From contig CATOST010000021.1 in the NCBI GenBank assembly GCA_951812665.1, forward strand, positions 62,001 through 126,000: a DNA stretch of 64,000 bases, in the 5' to 3' direction. Source of the stretch: an uncultured Acidobacteriota bacterium. GTDB lineage: Bacteria > Acidobacteriota > UBA6911 > RPQK01 > JAJDTT01. A program made the position numbers and the translations under genes. Shown here piece after piece: positions 53,394 to 61,972 of the stretch (position 1 is its first letter; each line of letters opens with the position of its first letter). The notes beneath the pieces are model-generated. The model worked only from the letters and a program-made list of their open reading frames with translations. It made no database searches and had not been told where the DNA came from.

Positions 53394-54626
53394 ATGTTCG
53401 AGGCCCTGTTCATCGACCGCGGCACGATAGCCCGTTATCGATGCGAACCGTTGCTGGAAGAACGGCTGAGCTACCTGAGGCATTGCGCGCAGGAGGGCGC
53501 GCGGCCGCTCACACTACGCACGATCGCGGCGGCTCAGATCACCCTGATTCGTCTTCTGGACTTGCGGGCAGGCGAGCGCGTCAGCGTGCCCCGGATCGAG
53601 GCGGCGGCCGACCGTCGATCGAGTCGCCCGGCACAATCGAGGGTGCGCCGGATCTTCGTCAGCCGCGCAGTGCGATGGCTACGCTTCGCGGATCTGCTCG
53701 ATGAGCCCTGTCGGGTGCGGCAACGGCACGCCCACGTCGCCGAGGTCACGGTCTTCAGGGAGTGGATGCGCAAAGAGCGCGGATGGTCCGAGGTGACGAT
53801 CCGTACTTGCTGCCATACGATGGACCGCTTCTTCGACTGGCTCGGCGAGTGGGGCATTGCCTTGGATGCAGTCGTTGTCGCCGACATCGACCGGGCGGTC
53901 ATGCGCTGGCACGCCCGTGGCTGCAGTCGGAGCACGATCCGCGTTTACGGGCAGCGTCTGCGCACTTTTTTCCGGTTCGCCGAACGCCAGGGCTGGTGTC
54001 CACCGGGGCTGGCTGACGGGATCATGCCGGTGCGGTTCCATCCCGGCGAGACACTCCCGAAGGGACTCAACCGGGGCGAGGTGCTCCGCCTGCTCGCAAC
54101 CTCCGAGGGCAACCGGCAGGCCGACCTTCGCGCCCGTGCCATCCTGATGGTGCTGATCGCCTACGGGTTGCGTGCCAGCGAGGTCGCCGGCCTGCGGCTC
54201 GATGATCTGGACTGGGAAGAGGAGACGCTGCGGGTACGCCGCCCCAAGTCGGGATGCACCCATTACTATCCGCTTTCCCGCGGCGTCGGGCAGGCGATCG
54301 TGCGTTACCTCACCGAGGTTCGTGCCCTGCGCCCGGAGAGGGCTCTGTTCCTCACTCTGATTGCTCCGATCCGTCCGGTGACCCGGCAGACAGTTTCGAA
54401 CGTCGTCAGGACACGCCTCGATCGGCTCGGTATCACCGGCAAACGTCGCGGTGCCCATGCGCTTCGTCATGCTGCCGCCCAGCACCTGCTCGACCACGGC
54501 CTGTCGATCAAGGAGGTCGGCGATTACCTCGGCCATCGCAGCACCTCGTCCACCGCAGTGTACGCCAAGGTGAACCTCAGCACCCTCCGGGAGGTCGCCG
54601 ACATCGATCTGGAGGGCCTGACATGA
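53394..54626 (+). CDS. ritA: RIT tyrosine recombinase A
   Basis: The 410-residue protein is the first of the trio. An AAGGAGG ribosome site precedes the ATG at 53394. The core-binding domain (about 115-210) contains VFREWMRKERGWSEVTIRTC. The catalytic domain has the first Arg in YGLRASEVAGLRLDDL, HxLRH in HALRHAAAQHLL, LGHRSTSSTAVYAKV with the nucleophilic Tyr, and an extended N-terminal region typical of the A subunit. All active residues are present. Its stop overlaps the ATG of the second gene (ATGA). Confidence 0.92.
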   Translation: MFEALFIDRGTIARYRCEPLLEERLSYLRHCAQEGARPLTLRTIAAAQITLIRLLDLRAGERVSVPRIEAAADRRSSRPAQSRVRRIFVSRAVRWLRFADLLDEPCRVRQRHAHVAEVTVFREWMRKERGWSEVTIRTCCHTMDRFFDWLGEWGIALDAVVVADIDRAVMRWHARGCSRSTIRVYGQRLRTFFRFAERQGWCPPGLADGIMPVRFHPGETLPKGLNRGEVLRLLATSEGNRQADLRARAILMVLIAYGLRASEVAGLRLDDLDWEEETLRVRRPKSGCTHYYPLSRGVGQAIVRYLTEVRALRPERALFLTLIAPIRPVTRQTVSNVVRTRLDRLGITGKRRGAHALRHAAAQHLLDHGLSIKEVGDYLGHRSTSSTAVYAKVNLSTLREVADIDLEGLT

Positions 54627-55576
54627 TGCTCCGGGATGCGGTCAACGACTATATCGCCTGGCGTCAGGCCCATGGCGCCAAGTTCGACACCGGCGCATAC
54701 TTGTTGCACCGGTTCCTGAAACATGTCGGCGGGAGCGCCGGCTGCGATGCCGTCTCCCAAGCCCACGTTCTCGACTTCCTTGCCGGTCAAGGTTCGCTCA
54801 CCCGGTACCGGGCCAATAAGTACAGCGTCCTGGCCGGCTTCTACCGCTACGCGATCAGCCGCGGCTACGTGATCCGGTCGCCGCTTCCGGCGCGCGATGA
54901 GGAGCCGAATCGACCGCGGTCGTCATCACCTTACGTGTACTCCCGCAACGAGTTGCAACGCCTGTTCGACGCCATCGATGTCAGTCGGCAAGGTTCGATC
55001 CAGCTTGACGCCGATACCCTGCGGACACTGCTGCAGCTTCTCTACGGCGCGGGGCTGCGATTCGGCGAGGCCCAGCGCCTGACCCTCGACGATGTGGATC
55101 TGCCCGATGCGCTGCTGACCATACGTCACACCAAGTTCTACAAGACCCGCCTCGTTCCCGTCTGCCGGCAACTTGCCGACGCGCTGAAGACCTATGCCGC
55201 CCGGCGCGCACAACGCCCCTTCCCCAAGGGCACGGCCTCGACCTTCCTCGCCAACCGCGACGGGACGCCCTTGGCCCAGAGCACCGCCGCGCACGCGTTC
55301 ACCAAGCTGCTCAAGGAGGCCGGAATCGAAGGTCGCAACGACAAACGGCGAGCTCCGTGCTTGCATTCCCTGCGCCATGCCGCAGCCGTACACCGGCTGG
55401 AGTCCTGGTACCGGCAGGGCGCCGATGTCCAGCGACTGCTGCCGACGCTATCCACCTGGCTCGGCCACACGGATCTCAACGGCACCCGGATCTATCTGTC
55501 GATGACGCCCGAACTCCTGCATCAAGCTTCGGTCCGTTTCGACGCCTACGTCAACGGAGGAGGAAACCATGAGTAA
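54623..55576 (+). CDS. ritB: RIT tyrosine recombinase B
   Basis: I start at ATG 54623, overlapping the ritA stop by 4 bases, rather than the open frame further upstream. The 317-residue protein has the core-binding segment VLDFLAGQGSLTRYRANKYS, the first Arg in LLYGAGLRFGEAQRLTLDDV, HSLRHAAAVHRLE, LSTWLGHTDLNGT and the nucleophile in TRIYLSMTPELL. It is the middle member and overlaps the third gene by 8 bases. The tight overlaps imply translational coupling and equal amounts of the three proteins. Confidence 0.92.
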   Translation: MMLRDAVNDYIAWRQAHGAKFDTGAYLLHRFLKHVGGSAGCDAVSQAHVLDFLAGQGSLTRYRANKYSVLAGFYRYAISRGYVIRSPLPARDEEPNRPRSSSPYVYSRNELQRLFDAIDVSRQGSIQLDADTLRTLLQLLYGAGLRFGEAQRLTLDDVDLPDALLTIRHTKFYKTRLVPVCRQLADALKTYAARRAQRPFPKGTASTFLANRDGTPLAQSTAAHAFTKLLKEAGIEGRNDKRRAPCLHSLRHAAAVHRLESWYRQGADVQRLLPTLSTWLGHTDLNGTRIYLSMTPELLHQASVRFDAYVNGGGNHE

Positions 55577-56564
55577 TCCCCGCACGCTCGGCCCCTGGCT
55601 GCGCCGCTTCTTGGCCGAATACATCGTCACCGAGCGCAACCTCGCCCGCAACACACAGAAGAGCTACCGCGATACCTTCGCACTCCTGCTGCCGTTCGTC
55701 GGCGCCAAGGCCCGCAAGCCAGTCGAACGGATCGCGGTGCAGGACCTCACGGCCCGGCACGTGCGCCAGTTCCTCGACTATCTCGAGGAGGACCGCGGTT
55801 GCTCCGTGCAGACCCGCAACCAGCGGCTATCGGCGATCCGCGCCTTCGCACGCTTCATCGCCAGCCGCGATCCCGGACGTATCGAGTGGAGCGGCAGTAT
55901 CCGTGCGATTGCCTCCAAGAAGGCCGCGCCGAAGCCGATCGGCTGGCTCAGCAAGGCCGAGATGAAGGAACTGCTCCAGGTCCCGGACCGCCGAACGCCG
56001 AGAGGCCGGGTCGAACACGCCCTGCTCCTGTTCCTCTACAACACCGGGGCACGCGTCTCCGAAACGACTCAGCTCGTGGCAGGCGATCTGCAAATCGGAC
56101 GACGCGGCGGCGGGCAAGCGCTCGTCAACATCCACGGCAAGGGCGGAAAACACCGACAGTGTCCGCTGTGGCCCCGGACCGAAGCCGCGCTCACTGAACT
56201 CTTGCAGGGACGGGCAGCCGGGGATGCCGTCTTCCTCAGCCGGCAGCGAAGGTCCTATACCCGGTTCGGGGTCTATCGGCTCGTCGAGCGCTCTGCGGCC
56301 CGCGTCCCGTCGCTCGCCGGAAGGAGGGTCACGCCGCACACCATCCGTCACACCAGCGCCTGCCACCTGCTCCAAGCCGGCATCGATCTGAACACGATCC
56401 GCGCTTGGCTCGGTCATGCCAGCCTCGACACGACCAACATCTACGCCGAGATCGACCTGGAGATGAAGGCCAGGGCCATGGCGCTCTGCGATGCCGCCGA
56501 GCCCGGTTCGGATCGCCCGTGGAGGGCAAACACGGGACTGATCGCCTTCCTGGCCGCGCTCTGA
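55569..56564 (+). CDS. ritC: RIT tyrosine recombinase C
   Basis: The 331-residue protein has a XerC-like layout: SAM-like domain (LRRFLAEYIVTERNLARNTQ), first Arg in LYNTGARVSETTQLVAGDLQ, a Lys in the beta-hairpin (HGKGGKHRQCPL), HTIRHTSACHLLQAG, AWLGHASLDTTNIYAEI with the Tyr. The ATG follows GGAGGAAACC inside the end of ritB. All catalytic residues are intact, so the element may still be active. Confidence 0.92.
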   Translation: MSNPRTLGPWLRRFLAEYIVTERNLARNTQKSYRDTFALLLPFVGAKARKPVERIAVQDLTARHVRQFLDYLEEDRGCSVQTRNQRLSAIRAFARFIASRDPGRIEWSGSIRAIASKKAAPKPIGWLSKAEMKELLQVPDRRTPRGRVEHALLLFLYNTGARVSETTQLVAGDLQIGRRGGGQALVNIHGKGGKHRQCPLWPRTEAALTELLQGRAAGDAVFLSRQRRSYTRFGVYRLVERSAARVPSLAGRRVTPHTIRHTSACHLLQAGIDLNTIRAWLGHASLDTTNIYAEIDLEMKARAMALCDAAEPGSDRPWRANTGLIAFLAAL

Positions 56565-56573
56565 GTGAAGGAG

Positions 56574-56657
56574 ATTATGTTGCTGAGATACGGCGTGTTC
56601 TCATGTGCAGCAGGATGATACGGACTGTCCGCCACATAATCCGGACCGCAACATATG
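56574..56657 (-). repeat. right terminal inverted repeat of the RIT element
   Basis: This 84-bp arm mirrors 53251-53334 with one mismatch. It starts 9 bases after the ritC stop codon. Confidence 0.9.
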
Positions 56658-56775
56658 GGAGGCACAGGCTAACGAAGACTCACAAACGCAACAGGCAACC
56701 AACAGGCAACGGGTCGGAAGCAAGGGACAATGATTAGAGGGAATTATTGGGATAACCTGTTGAAAAGAAAGGATC

Positions 56776-56816
56776 AATCCTGTAGCTCAGTTGGACCGAG
56801 CAACGGATTTCCTACC
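56776..56816 (+). pseudogene. 5' half of a tRNA gene (possible attachment-site relic)
   Basis: The run TGTAGCTCAGTTGG, then GAGCAACGGATTTCC, matches the D-arm and the 5' side of the anticodon arm of a bacterial tRNA, with a 7-base acceptor stretch ahead. The 3' side of the anticodon stem and the T-arm are absent; the DNA switches to ACCCCCACTCC. Anticodon cannot be assigned safely (CCT or TCC). Tyrosine integrases often use tRNA genes, so this may be the remains of the island's integration site. Confidence 0.5.
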
Positions 56817-56826
56817 CCCACTCCTC

Positions 56827-56848
56827 GGGGGGACAGGAAAGTGCCCCC
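56827..56848 (-). terminator. hairpin after the CRTAC1 gene
   Basis: GGGGGGAC (56827-56834) and GTGCCCCC (56841-56848) pair with one mismatch around a 6-base loop, directly after the stop codon at 56851 of the minus-strand gene. There is no T-run, so it would be a weak terminator at best. Confidence 0.4.
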
Positions 56849-56850
56849 TC

Positions 56851-58563
56851 CTAAGGAGACTCGGTGATCTTATGGTAGCGGTTCGGCTGGAGGTCGGTCA
56901 GCTTGGTCTTGGCGCCGCTGGGCCATTGAATCTCGACCCAGTCGAGCGCGCCGGTGGAGCCCAGGCCCAGGATCTCCCGGGGATCGCTGGAGGAGAGATA
57001 ACTGCCTCCCGCACGCTTCAAGCGCCGGCGCTCGAAGCCTCCGGCCGACCAGGTGATGACGGCGCCGACAGCCGTATGACCTTGGCGGGGCACCAGATCG
57101 AGGCCCAACCAACGGTTGCGGTTGCCTCCCCGGTTCAGGAGCAGCACCGGCGGTCCGCCGTTGTCGGTGATGAGCAGGTCCGGATCGCCGTCGTTATCCG
57201 GATCGCCGGTGGCCAGTCCCCGGGAGGAAAATTTGCGAGAGAAGACGGCGCCCGATTGGCGGCTCCGGTCGACGTAGCGGCCGTTGACGTTTTCGAAGTA
57301 GAGGAGGGGTTCCCGGTACCCCAGTCCGGGCCGGAATTTCTCAACCATGTCGTCCGGGTGGCCGTTGGCCAGGAACAGGTCGTCGTCGCCGTCGTTGTCC
57401 GCATCGAAGAAGCGCAATCCCCAACCGCTCAACAGCCAGGTCAGTTTCCCCACGTCGGCGGCTTCATCGGTGAAGGTCAGGTCTCCCTGATTCCGGTACA
57501 GGCTGAACACCTCGTGGTCAATGTTGGAGACGAAGAGGTCCTGCAGCCCGTCGCCATCGTAGTCGGTGGCGTCCACCCCCATGCCGGAGCGCGGCTTGCC
57601 GCCGTCGTCGAACGCGACTCCGGCCCAGAGTCCCATCTCCCGGAAGGTCCCGTTCCCCTGATTCACGAAGAGGAAGTCGGCCACCGTGTCGTTGGCGACG
57701 AACAGGTCCAGATGCCCGTCGTTGTTGATGTCGGTGGCCACCACTCCGAACGCCTTGCCCGGGTGCCCGGCGATCCCCGACTCCCGGCTGACGTCGGTAA
57801 AGCGGCCGTTGCCGTCGTTGCGAAAGAGATGGCTGGGGGTGGGATCGAAGAGGGTCGGCAGGCAGTAGTAGGTCCGCTTTCGCAGGTGATCGAAGCAGAG
57901 CCGGCTGAGGGATTGGTCGTAGCGGACGAAGCTGCAGACGAACAGGTCCAGCCTTCCGTCTCCATCGTAATCGAACCAGACCCCACTGGTAGACCATCCG
58001 GGAGCCAGGAGGCCCGCATCCTTGGCCACTTCCGAGAAGCTACCGTCGCCGTTGTTCCGATAGAGGTCGTTGGGTCCGTAGTTGGTGACGTAGAGGTCTT
58101 GCCAGCCGTCGCCGTCGTAGTCGGCAACCGCGACACCCATGCCGAATCGGCCGCCTGAGACACCCGCTGCGTCGGTGACGTCGGTGAAGGTCCCGTCCCG
58201 GCCGTTGCGGTAGAGAGCGTTCCGGAGCGGAGCGGCGGGAGTGTAGAAGTCGGAGATTCCGCTGTTGACCAGATACAGGTCCATCCACCCGTCGTTGTCG
58301 TAGTCGAAGAAGGCGCAGCCGGGCCCCACCGTCTCCGGCAGATGCCGCTGGGGCGACATGGCGTTCTCATGAACCCAACGGATGCCGCTGGCTTGCGGCG
58401 AAACCTCCTCGAAGACGATCTTGGGTCGGGCAGGCTCTTCCGCTGCGCGGGCGACAGGAGTGAGGCAGAGCAGCGCCGCGGCAATCCACCTCAGGTGGAA
58501 CCCGCACCTGAGAGTTCGGGCCACCGCTCCGGGCGCCTTCGCATTGGCCCAATCCTGGATCAC
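56851..58563 (-). CDS. CRTAC1-like FG-GAP/UnbV repeat protein
   Basis: The open frame reaches 59157, but that part overlaps another gene. The GTG at 58563 with GGAG ahead gives 570 residues, the same length as the homologue at 28301. A leader ([15 protein letters not shown]) is followed by a block shared with that homologue ([20 protein letters not shown]), FG-GAP loops ([32 protein letters not shown]) and a UnbV domain ([17 protein letters not shown]). Its start lies 25 bases into the end of the next CRTAC1 gene's 3' flank, so both belong to one operon. Confidence 0.9.
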   Translation of the reverse strand: MIQDWANAKAPGAVARTLRCGFHLRWIAAALLCLTPVARAAEEPARPKIVFEEVSPQASGIRWVHENAMSPQRHLPETVGPGCAFFDYDNDGWMDLYLVNSGISDFYTPAAPLRNALYRNGRDGTFTDVTDAAGVSGGRFGMGVAVADYDGDGWQDLYVTNYGPNDLYRNNGDGSFSEVAKDAGLLAPGWSTSGVWFDYDGDGRLDLFVCSFVRYDQSLSRLCFDHLRKRTYYCLPTLFDPTPSHLFRNDGNGRFTDVSRESGIAGHPGKAFGVVATDINNDGHLDLFVANDTVADFLFVNQGNGTFREMGLWAGVAFDDGGKPRSGMGVDATDYDGDGLQDLFVSNIDHEVFSLYRNQGDLTFTDEAADVGKLTWLLSGWGLRFFDADNDGDDDLFLANGHPDDMVEKFRPGLGYREPLLYFENVNGRYVDRSRQSGAVFSRKFSSRGLATGDPDNDGDPDLLITDNGGPPVLLLNRGGNRNRWLGLDLVPRQGHTAVGAVITWSAGGFERRRLKRAGGSYLSSSDPREILGLGSTGALDWVEIQWPSGAKTKLTDLQPNRYHKITESP

Positions 58564-58586
58564 CTTTTCACTCCGGAGAAACGGAC

Positions 58587-60515
58587 TCAACTGCCCGGTT
58601 CGGCCGGTTCTTGCCCTTCCCGGACCGTGATTATCCGGTCCACGGGCAGATCCGATAGAGTCTGGCGCCGGCCGCTGGGCCAGAGGATTTCCACCGACTC
58701 GACCTTTTCGGCTCGGCCCAGTCCGAAGTGCAGCCGGAAGTCGGAGGAGGAGGAATAGCTGGCTCCGCTGATGACGTCTCCCCGCTGCCGCCGGCCGGCA
58801 GCGGTCACATAGACGGTGGCGCCGATAGCGTCTCGGGGACTCTTCTCCCCGCCCACCAGCCGCAGGGACAACCAGTGACGCCCCACCGTCGCGGTCTCGT
58901 TTTTCAGAACCACCGGCGGGCCGTCGGTACAGTTGAGCACCACGTCGACGCGCCCGTCGTTGTCCAGGTCGCCGAAGGCGGCTCCTCGGGCGGAGACGAC
59001 GACGGCCAGACCGCTCCCCATGGCGGGAGGGACTACCTCGAAGCGTTCTCCGTCCAGGTTTCGGAAGAGTTGCGGCCGCTGGGAGTAGGTGGTCCCCCAA
59101 TCGTAGGAATCCACGGCCGCATAAATGTGTCCGTTGGCCACGAACAGGTCCTTCCACCCGTCGTTGTCATAGTCCAGGAATCCGGTTCCCCACCCCAGAA
59201 AGGGAAATGTGGCCTCGCCCAATCCCACTTGGAAGGTCACGTCCAGGAAAAAATTATCCCCCTCGTTCTTGTAGAGGGTGTTGTGATCGTCTGAGAAATT
59301 GGTCACGTAGAAGTCGACCTGCCCGTCGTTGTCGTAGTCCCCCACGGCCAAACCCATTCCCGCCTGAGCCTTTGCATATTGGTTGAACGCGAAACCGGAC
59401 GGGTAGCTCATGTCCTCGAAGGTCCCGTCCCCCCGGTTCCGGTAGAGGTAGTTGGGTTTGGAGTCGTTGGCCACCACCAGGTCCACCCAACGGTCTCCGT
59501 CCACGTCCACGAAGGTGCTGGCGAACCCGTAGTACCGGTTCGGATCGTGGACGCCGGCCTCGGCCGCGATCTCGGTGAAGGTGCCGTCCCCGTTGTTGCG
59601 AAAGAGGAAGTCGCGTATTCCGATGAGGCCAAGGGGACCGCAAAGGACCTGTCTCCCGCGGAAGCTGCAGGCGTGCTTGGGAATCATGGCAAAGGACCGG
59701 GCCAATGCCTCCTCCGAGAGCCGAATCTCCGGAGCCGTCTCCATCTCCGCTTTCCGGTCCCGCAGACATTCCTCCGGCGCGTTGGGACTCGCTGCAGGGC
59801 ATGGCGGAAATTCCAGGTATCCACAGACGAAGAGGTCCAGGTCCCCGTCCCGATCGAAATCTCCGAAGGACGCCGCCGTCGACCATCCCGGCACCGAGAT
59901 CCCGGCCCGGTCCGTGACGTCGCTGAAGCTCCCGTCGGCGTTGTTGCGATAGAGCCGGTCCTTACCGAAGTTGGCAACGTGGAGGTCGGGCCAGCCGTCG
60001 TTGTCGACATCTCCGACGGCGGCGCCGAAGCCCCAACCCTCGTTGGCCACTCCCGCCGCCACCGTCGTATCGGTGAAGGTGCCGTCGCCGTTGTTGCGAT
60101 AGAGGGCCGCCTTCGGATGTTCCTGCTGTCCTCGAATCGCCTCGAAGTTGGAACCGTTGACCAGGTAGATGTCGATCCAGCCGTCCCGATCGTAGTCGAA
60201 GAGAGCCACGCCTCCGGACGGAACCTCCATCAGGAACCGTTTCACCTTCGATCCGGCGCTATGGAGGAACCCTCCCAGGCCGCTCCGGGCGGTGGCGTCG
60301 GAAAAGATCACGGGCGCTCCGTCGACGAAACCGCCTGCCGTGATGGGACGCATCATTTCGTCCCGTACGGGAGCGCGCGGTGCTCCGGCCGCCACGGCGC
60401 TTTCATCCTGGGCGCGTGCGAAGATCTCTGCGGCGGGGACCAGCAAGAGCAGGACGATTGAGGAAAATATTTTGGCGAGAAATCCCGAATTCCAAACCGA
60501 AGAGTGGTGATTCAC
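58587..60515 (-). CDS. CRTAC1-like FG-GAP/UnbV repeat protein (long form)
   Basis: The 642-residue protein has a leader ([18 protein letters not shown]), an N-terminal block with [18 protein letters not shown], six FG-GAP loops ([46 protein letters not shown]) and a UnbV domain ([17 protein letters not shown]). A Cys-rich insertion between repeats ([20 protein letters not shown], then a long helix) separates it from its paralogues. It lies 23 bases upstream of the CRTAC1 gene at 58563 on the same strand. Confidence 0.9.
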   Translation of the reverse strand: MNHHSSVWNSGFLAKIFSSIVLLLLVPAAEIFARAQDESAVAAGAPRAPVRDEMMRPITAGGFVDGAPVIFSDATARSGLGGFLHSAGSKVKRFLMEVPSGGVALFDYDRDGWIDIYLVNGSNFEAIRGQQEHPKAALYRNNGDGTFTDTTVAAGVANEGWGFGAAVGDVDNDGWPDLHVANFGKDRLYRNNADGSFSDVTDRAGISVPGWSTAASFGDFDRDGDLDLFVCGYLEFPPCPAASPNAPEECLRDRKAEMETAPEIRLSEEALARSFAMIPKHACSFRGRQVLCGPLGLIGIRDFLFRNNGDGTFTEIAAEAGVHDPNRYYGFASTFVDVDGDRWVDLVVANDSKPNYLYRNRGDGTFEDMSYPSGFAFNQYAKAQAGMGLAVGDYDNDGQVDFYVTNFSDDHNTLYKNEGDNFFLDVTFQVGLGEATFPFLGWGTGFLDYDNDGWKDLFVANGHIYAAVDSYDWGTTYSQRPQLFRNLDGERFEVVPPAMGSGLAVVVSARGAAFGDLDNDGRVDVVLNCTDGPPVVLKNETATVGRHWLSLRLVGGEKSPRDAIGATVYVTAAGRRQRGDVISGASYSSSSDFRLHFGLGRAEKVESVEILWPSGRRQTLSDLPVDRIITVREGQEPAEPGS

Positions 60516-60643
60516 GGCAATCTTGACGCTTCCGCCGCATCTGGGTGGCGGCGTGGTTCGTGCCCTGACCGTAGCGTATCGAAGGGGTGATCTGGAGAGA
60601 CGACCTGCCAGTCGTCTTTTGCCTGATGCCCGGTCGTAAGATC

Positions 60644-60661
60644 GGCGGCAAGAAAGCCGCC
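60644..60661. repeat. REP-like hairpin with AAGAAA loop
   Basis: GGCGGC-AAGAAA-GCCGCC, just after the stop of the DUF1501 gene (-). The loop equals that at 22987-23004, while the stem differs by paired changes. It may help end transcription. The rest of the 154-base gap holds a small dyad (GACGAC...GTCGTC, near 60600-60617) and nothing else I can name. Confidence 0.5.
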
Positions 60662-60669
60662 GCTCCTGT

Positions 60670-61959
60670 TTACGAGAACAGCTCGTGGACGAACTTTCCG
60701 TTGGTGGCGATCTTGACGGGGCGCCCGCCCGCGTGGAACTCCCCTTCCGGGTCGATACCCAGGATACGGTAGACCGTAACCATCAGATCTTCCACCGACA
60801 CCGGCCTGTCGTGGGGATCGGAACCGGTCGGTGTGGTGCTGCCCAAGACCACTCCTCCGCTGATTCCGGCTCCAGCCAGAGCCACGGAAAACGATCGTGG
60901 CCAATGATCCCGTCCTGCCTGGTTGTTGATGCGCGGCGTCCGTCCGAACTCCGAGAGGACCAGGACCAGCGTCGTCTCCAAAAGGCCGCGATTCTCAAGA
61001 TCGTCCAAGAGCGCGCCGAAGGCCTGGTCGAACGGAATGTTGACCTTCTCCATCCCGGGTTTGTTGTCGAAGTGCGTGTCGTAGCCGCCGTGGAAGACCG
61101 TCGCCACACGAACGCCGGATTCGATCAGCCGGCGCGCCAGCAGGGCTCCCTGTCCCACCGTGGTGTGCCCGTATGCGTCCCTCAGTTTTTCGCTCTCCTC
61201 GGAGATGTTGAAGGCCTTCTTGGCGGCGGGCGAACTCACCAGGTCGTGGGCTTTCTGGGAGAACTGATCCATCCGATCCAACAGACCGGAACTCTCCACC
61301 TTGCGGAAACGGTTGTCCAAAGCGTTCAGCAGCTCCGATCGGGCCCGGGCCTGATCCAGCTTCATTCCCAGCGGCAGAGTCAGGTCCTTGACCGAGTAGT
61401 TCTTCCGGCTGGGATCTCCGGATTGGAAGGGATCATAGACCGAACCCAGAAAACCGGCTCCACCGGAACGGCTGTTCTTGGGAATGGCGACATAGGGTGG
61501 AAGGCCTGCCGAGGAGCCCCACTCATGAGCCAGGACCGAACCCAGAGCGGGATGAACCAGGTCATTTCTACGCTTGGTGCCGCTGATCACGTATTGCTGG
61601 GCGCTCTCGTGGACCGCATCGTCCGAGTACATGGACCGGATCACCGCGTACTTGTCGAGCCGCTTCGCCGACTCGGGCAACAACTCGGTGAAATGGATCC
61701 CCGGGATCACGGTCGGAATCGCCTTGAAATAGCCTCGAATCTCCGCCTCGGCGTCCGGCTTGGGATCCCAGGTGTCGACCTGACTGTTGCCGCCCGCTTG
61801 GAACAGCACGATGCAGTTGAGATCTCTCTTGTTCGATCCCAATGCGCTCTGCTGCCGCAGCAGGCTGGCGAGACTCAAGCCTCCCAGACTCGCCATGCCG
61901 ATGCGGATGAAGTCCCTTCGGGACGGACTGCAGGACAACTCTGCAGGATAGATTTTCAT
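60670..61959 (-). CDS. DUF1501 family secreted protein
   Basis: The 429-residue protein has a Tat-like signal (SRRDFIRIGMASLGGLSLAS, residues 13-32). Family blocks are IVLFQAGGNSQVDTWDPK, SMYSDDAVHESAQQYV, GYDTHFDN, VLSEFGRTPRINN and GRDHWPRSFS. It lies 13 bases downstream of the DUF1549/DUF1553 gene at 61973, repeating the operon plan seen at 1914-6506 and 9664-13671. Confidence 0.92.
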   Translation of the reverse strand: MKIYPAELSCSPSRRDFIRIGMASLGGLSLASLLRQQSALGSNKRDLNCIVLFQAGGNSQVDTWDPKPDAEAEIRGYFKAIPTVIPGIHFTELLPESAKRLDKYAVIRSMYSDDAVHESAQQYVISGTKRRNDLVHPALGSVLAHEWGSSAGLPPYVAIPKNSRSGGAGFLGSVYDPFQSGDPSRKNYSVKDLTLPLGMKLDQARARSELLNALDNRFRKVESSGLLDRMDQFSQKAHDLVSSPAAKKAFNISEESEKLRDAYGHTTVGQGALLARRLIESGVRVATVFHGGYDTHFDNKPGMEKVNIPFDQAFGALLDDLENRGLLETTLVLVLSEFGRTPRINNQAGRDHWPRSFSVALAGAGISGGVVLGSTTPTGSDPHDRPVSVEDLMVTVYRILGIDPEGEFHAGGRPVKIATNGKFVHELFS

Positions 61960-61972
61960 GGTGTAGTGATCC

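Larger units (their letters stand above)
53251..56657 (+). mobile_element. Recombinase-In-Trio (RIT) element, complete
   Basis: Three overlapping tyrosine recombinase genes in one direction are enclosed by 84-bp terminal inverted repeats (53251-53334 and 56574-56657) that differ at only one position. Total length is 3407 bp. This is the defining plan of RIT elements. The left end lies 5 bases after the integrase stop codon. I see no clear target duplication (flanks ACACGT and GGAGGC). Confidence 0.92.

Noticed and set aside
53251..56657. Tn554-like transposon
   Set aside because: Tn554 has two recombinases plus a different third protein and no long inverted repeats. Here all three are tyrosine recombinases with 84-bp inverted ends.
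56776..56850. complete tRNA gene
   Set aside because: The anticodon stem does not close and there is no T-arm or acceptor 3' strand.
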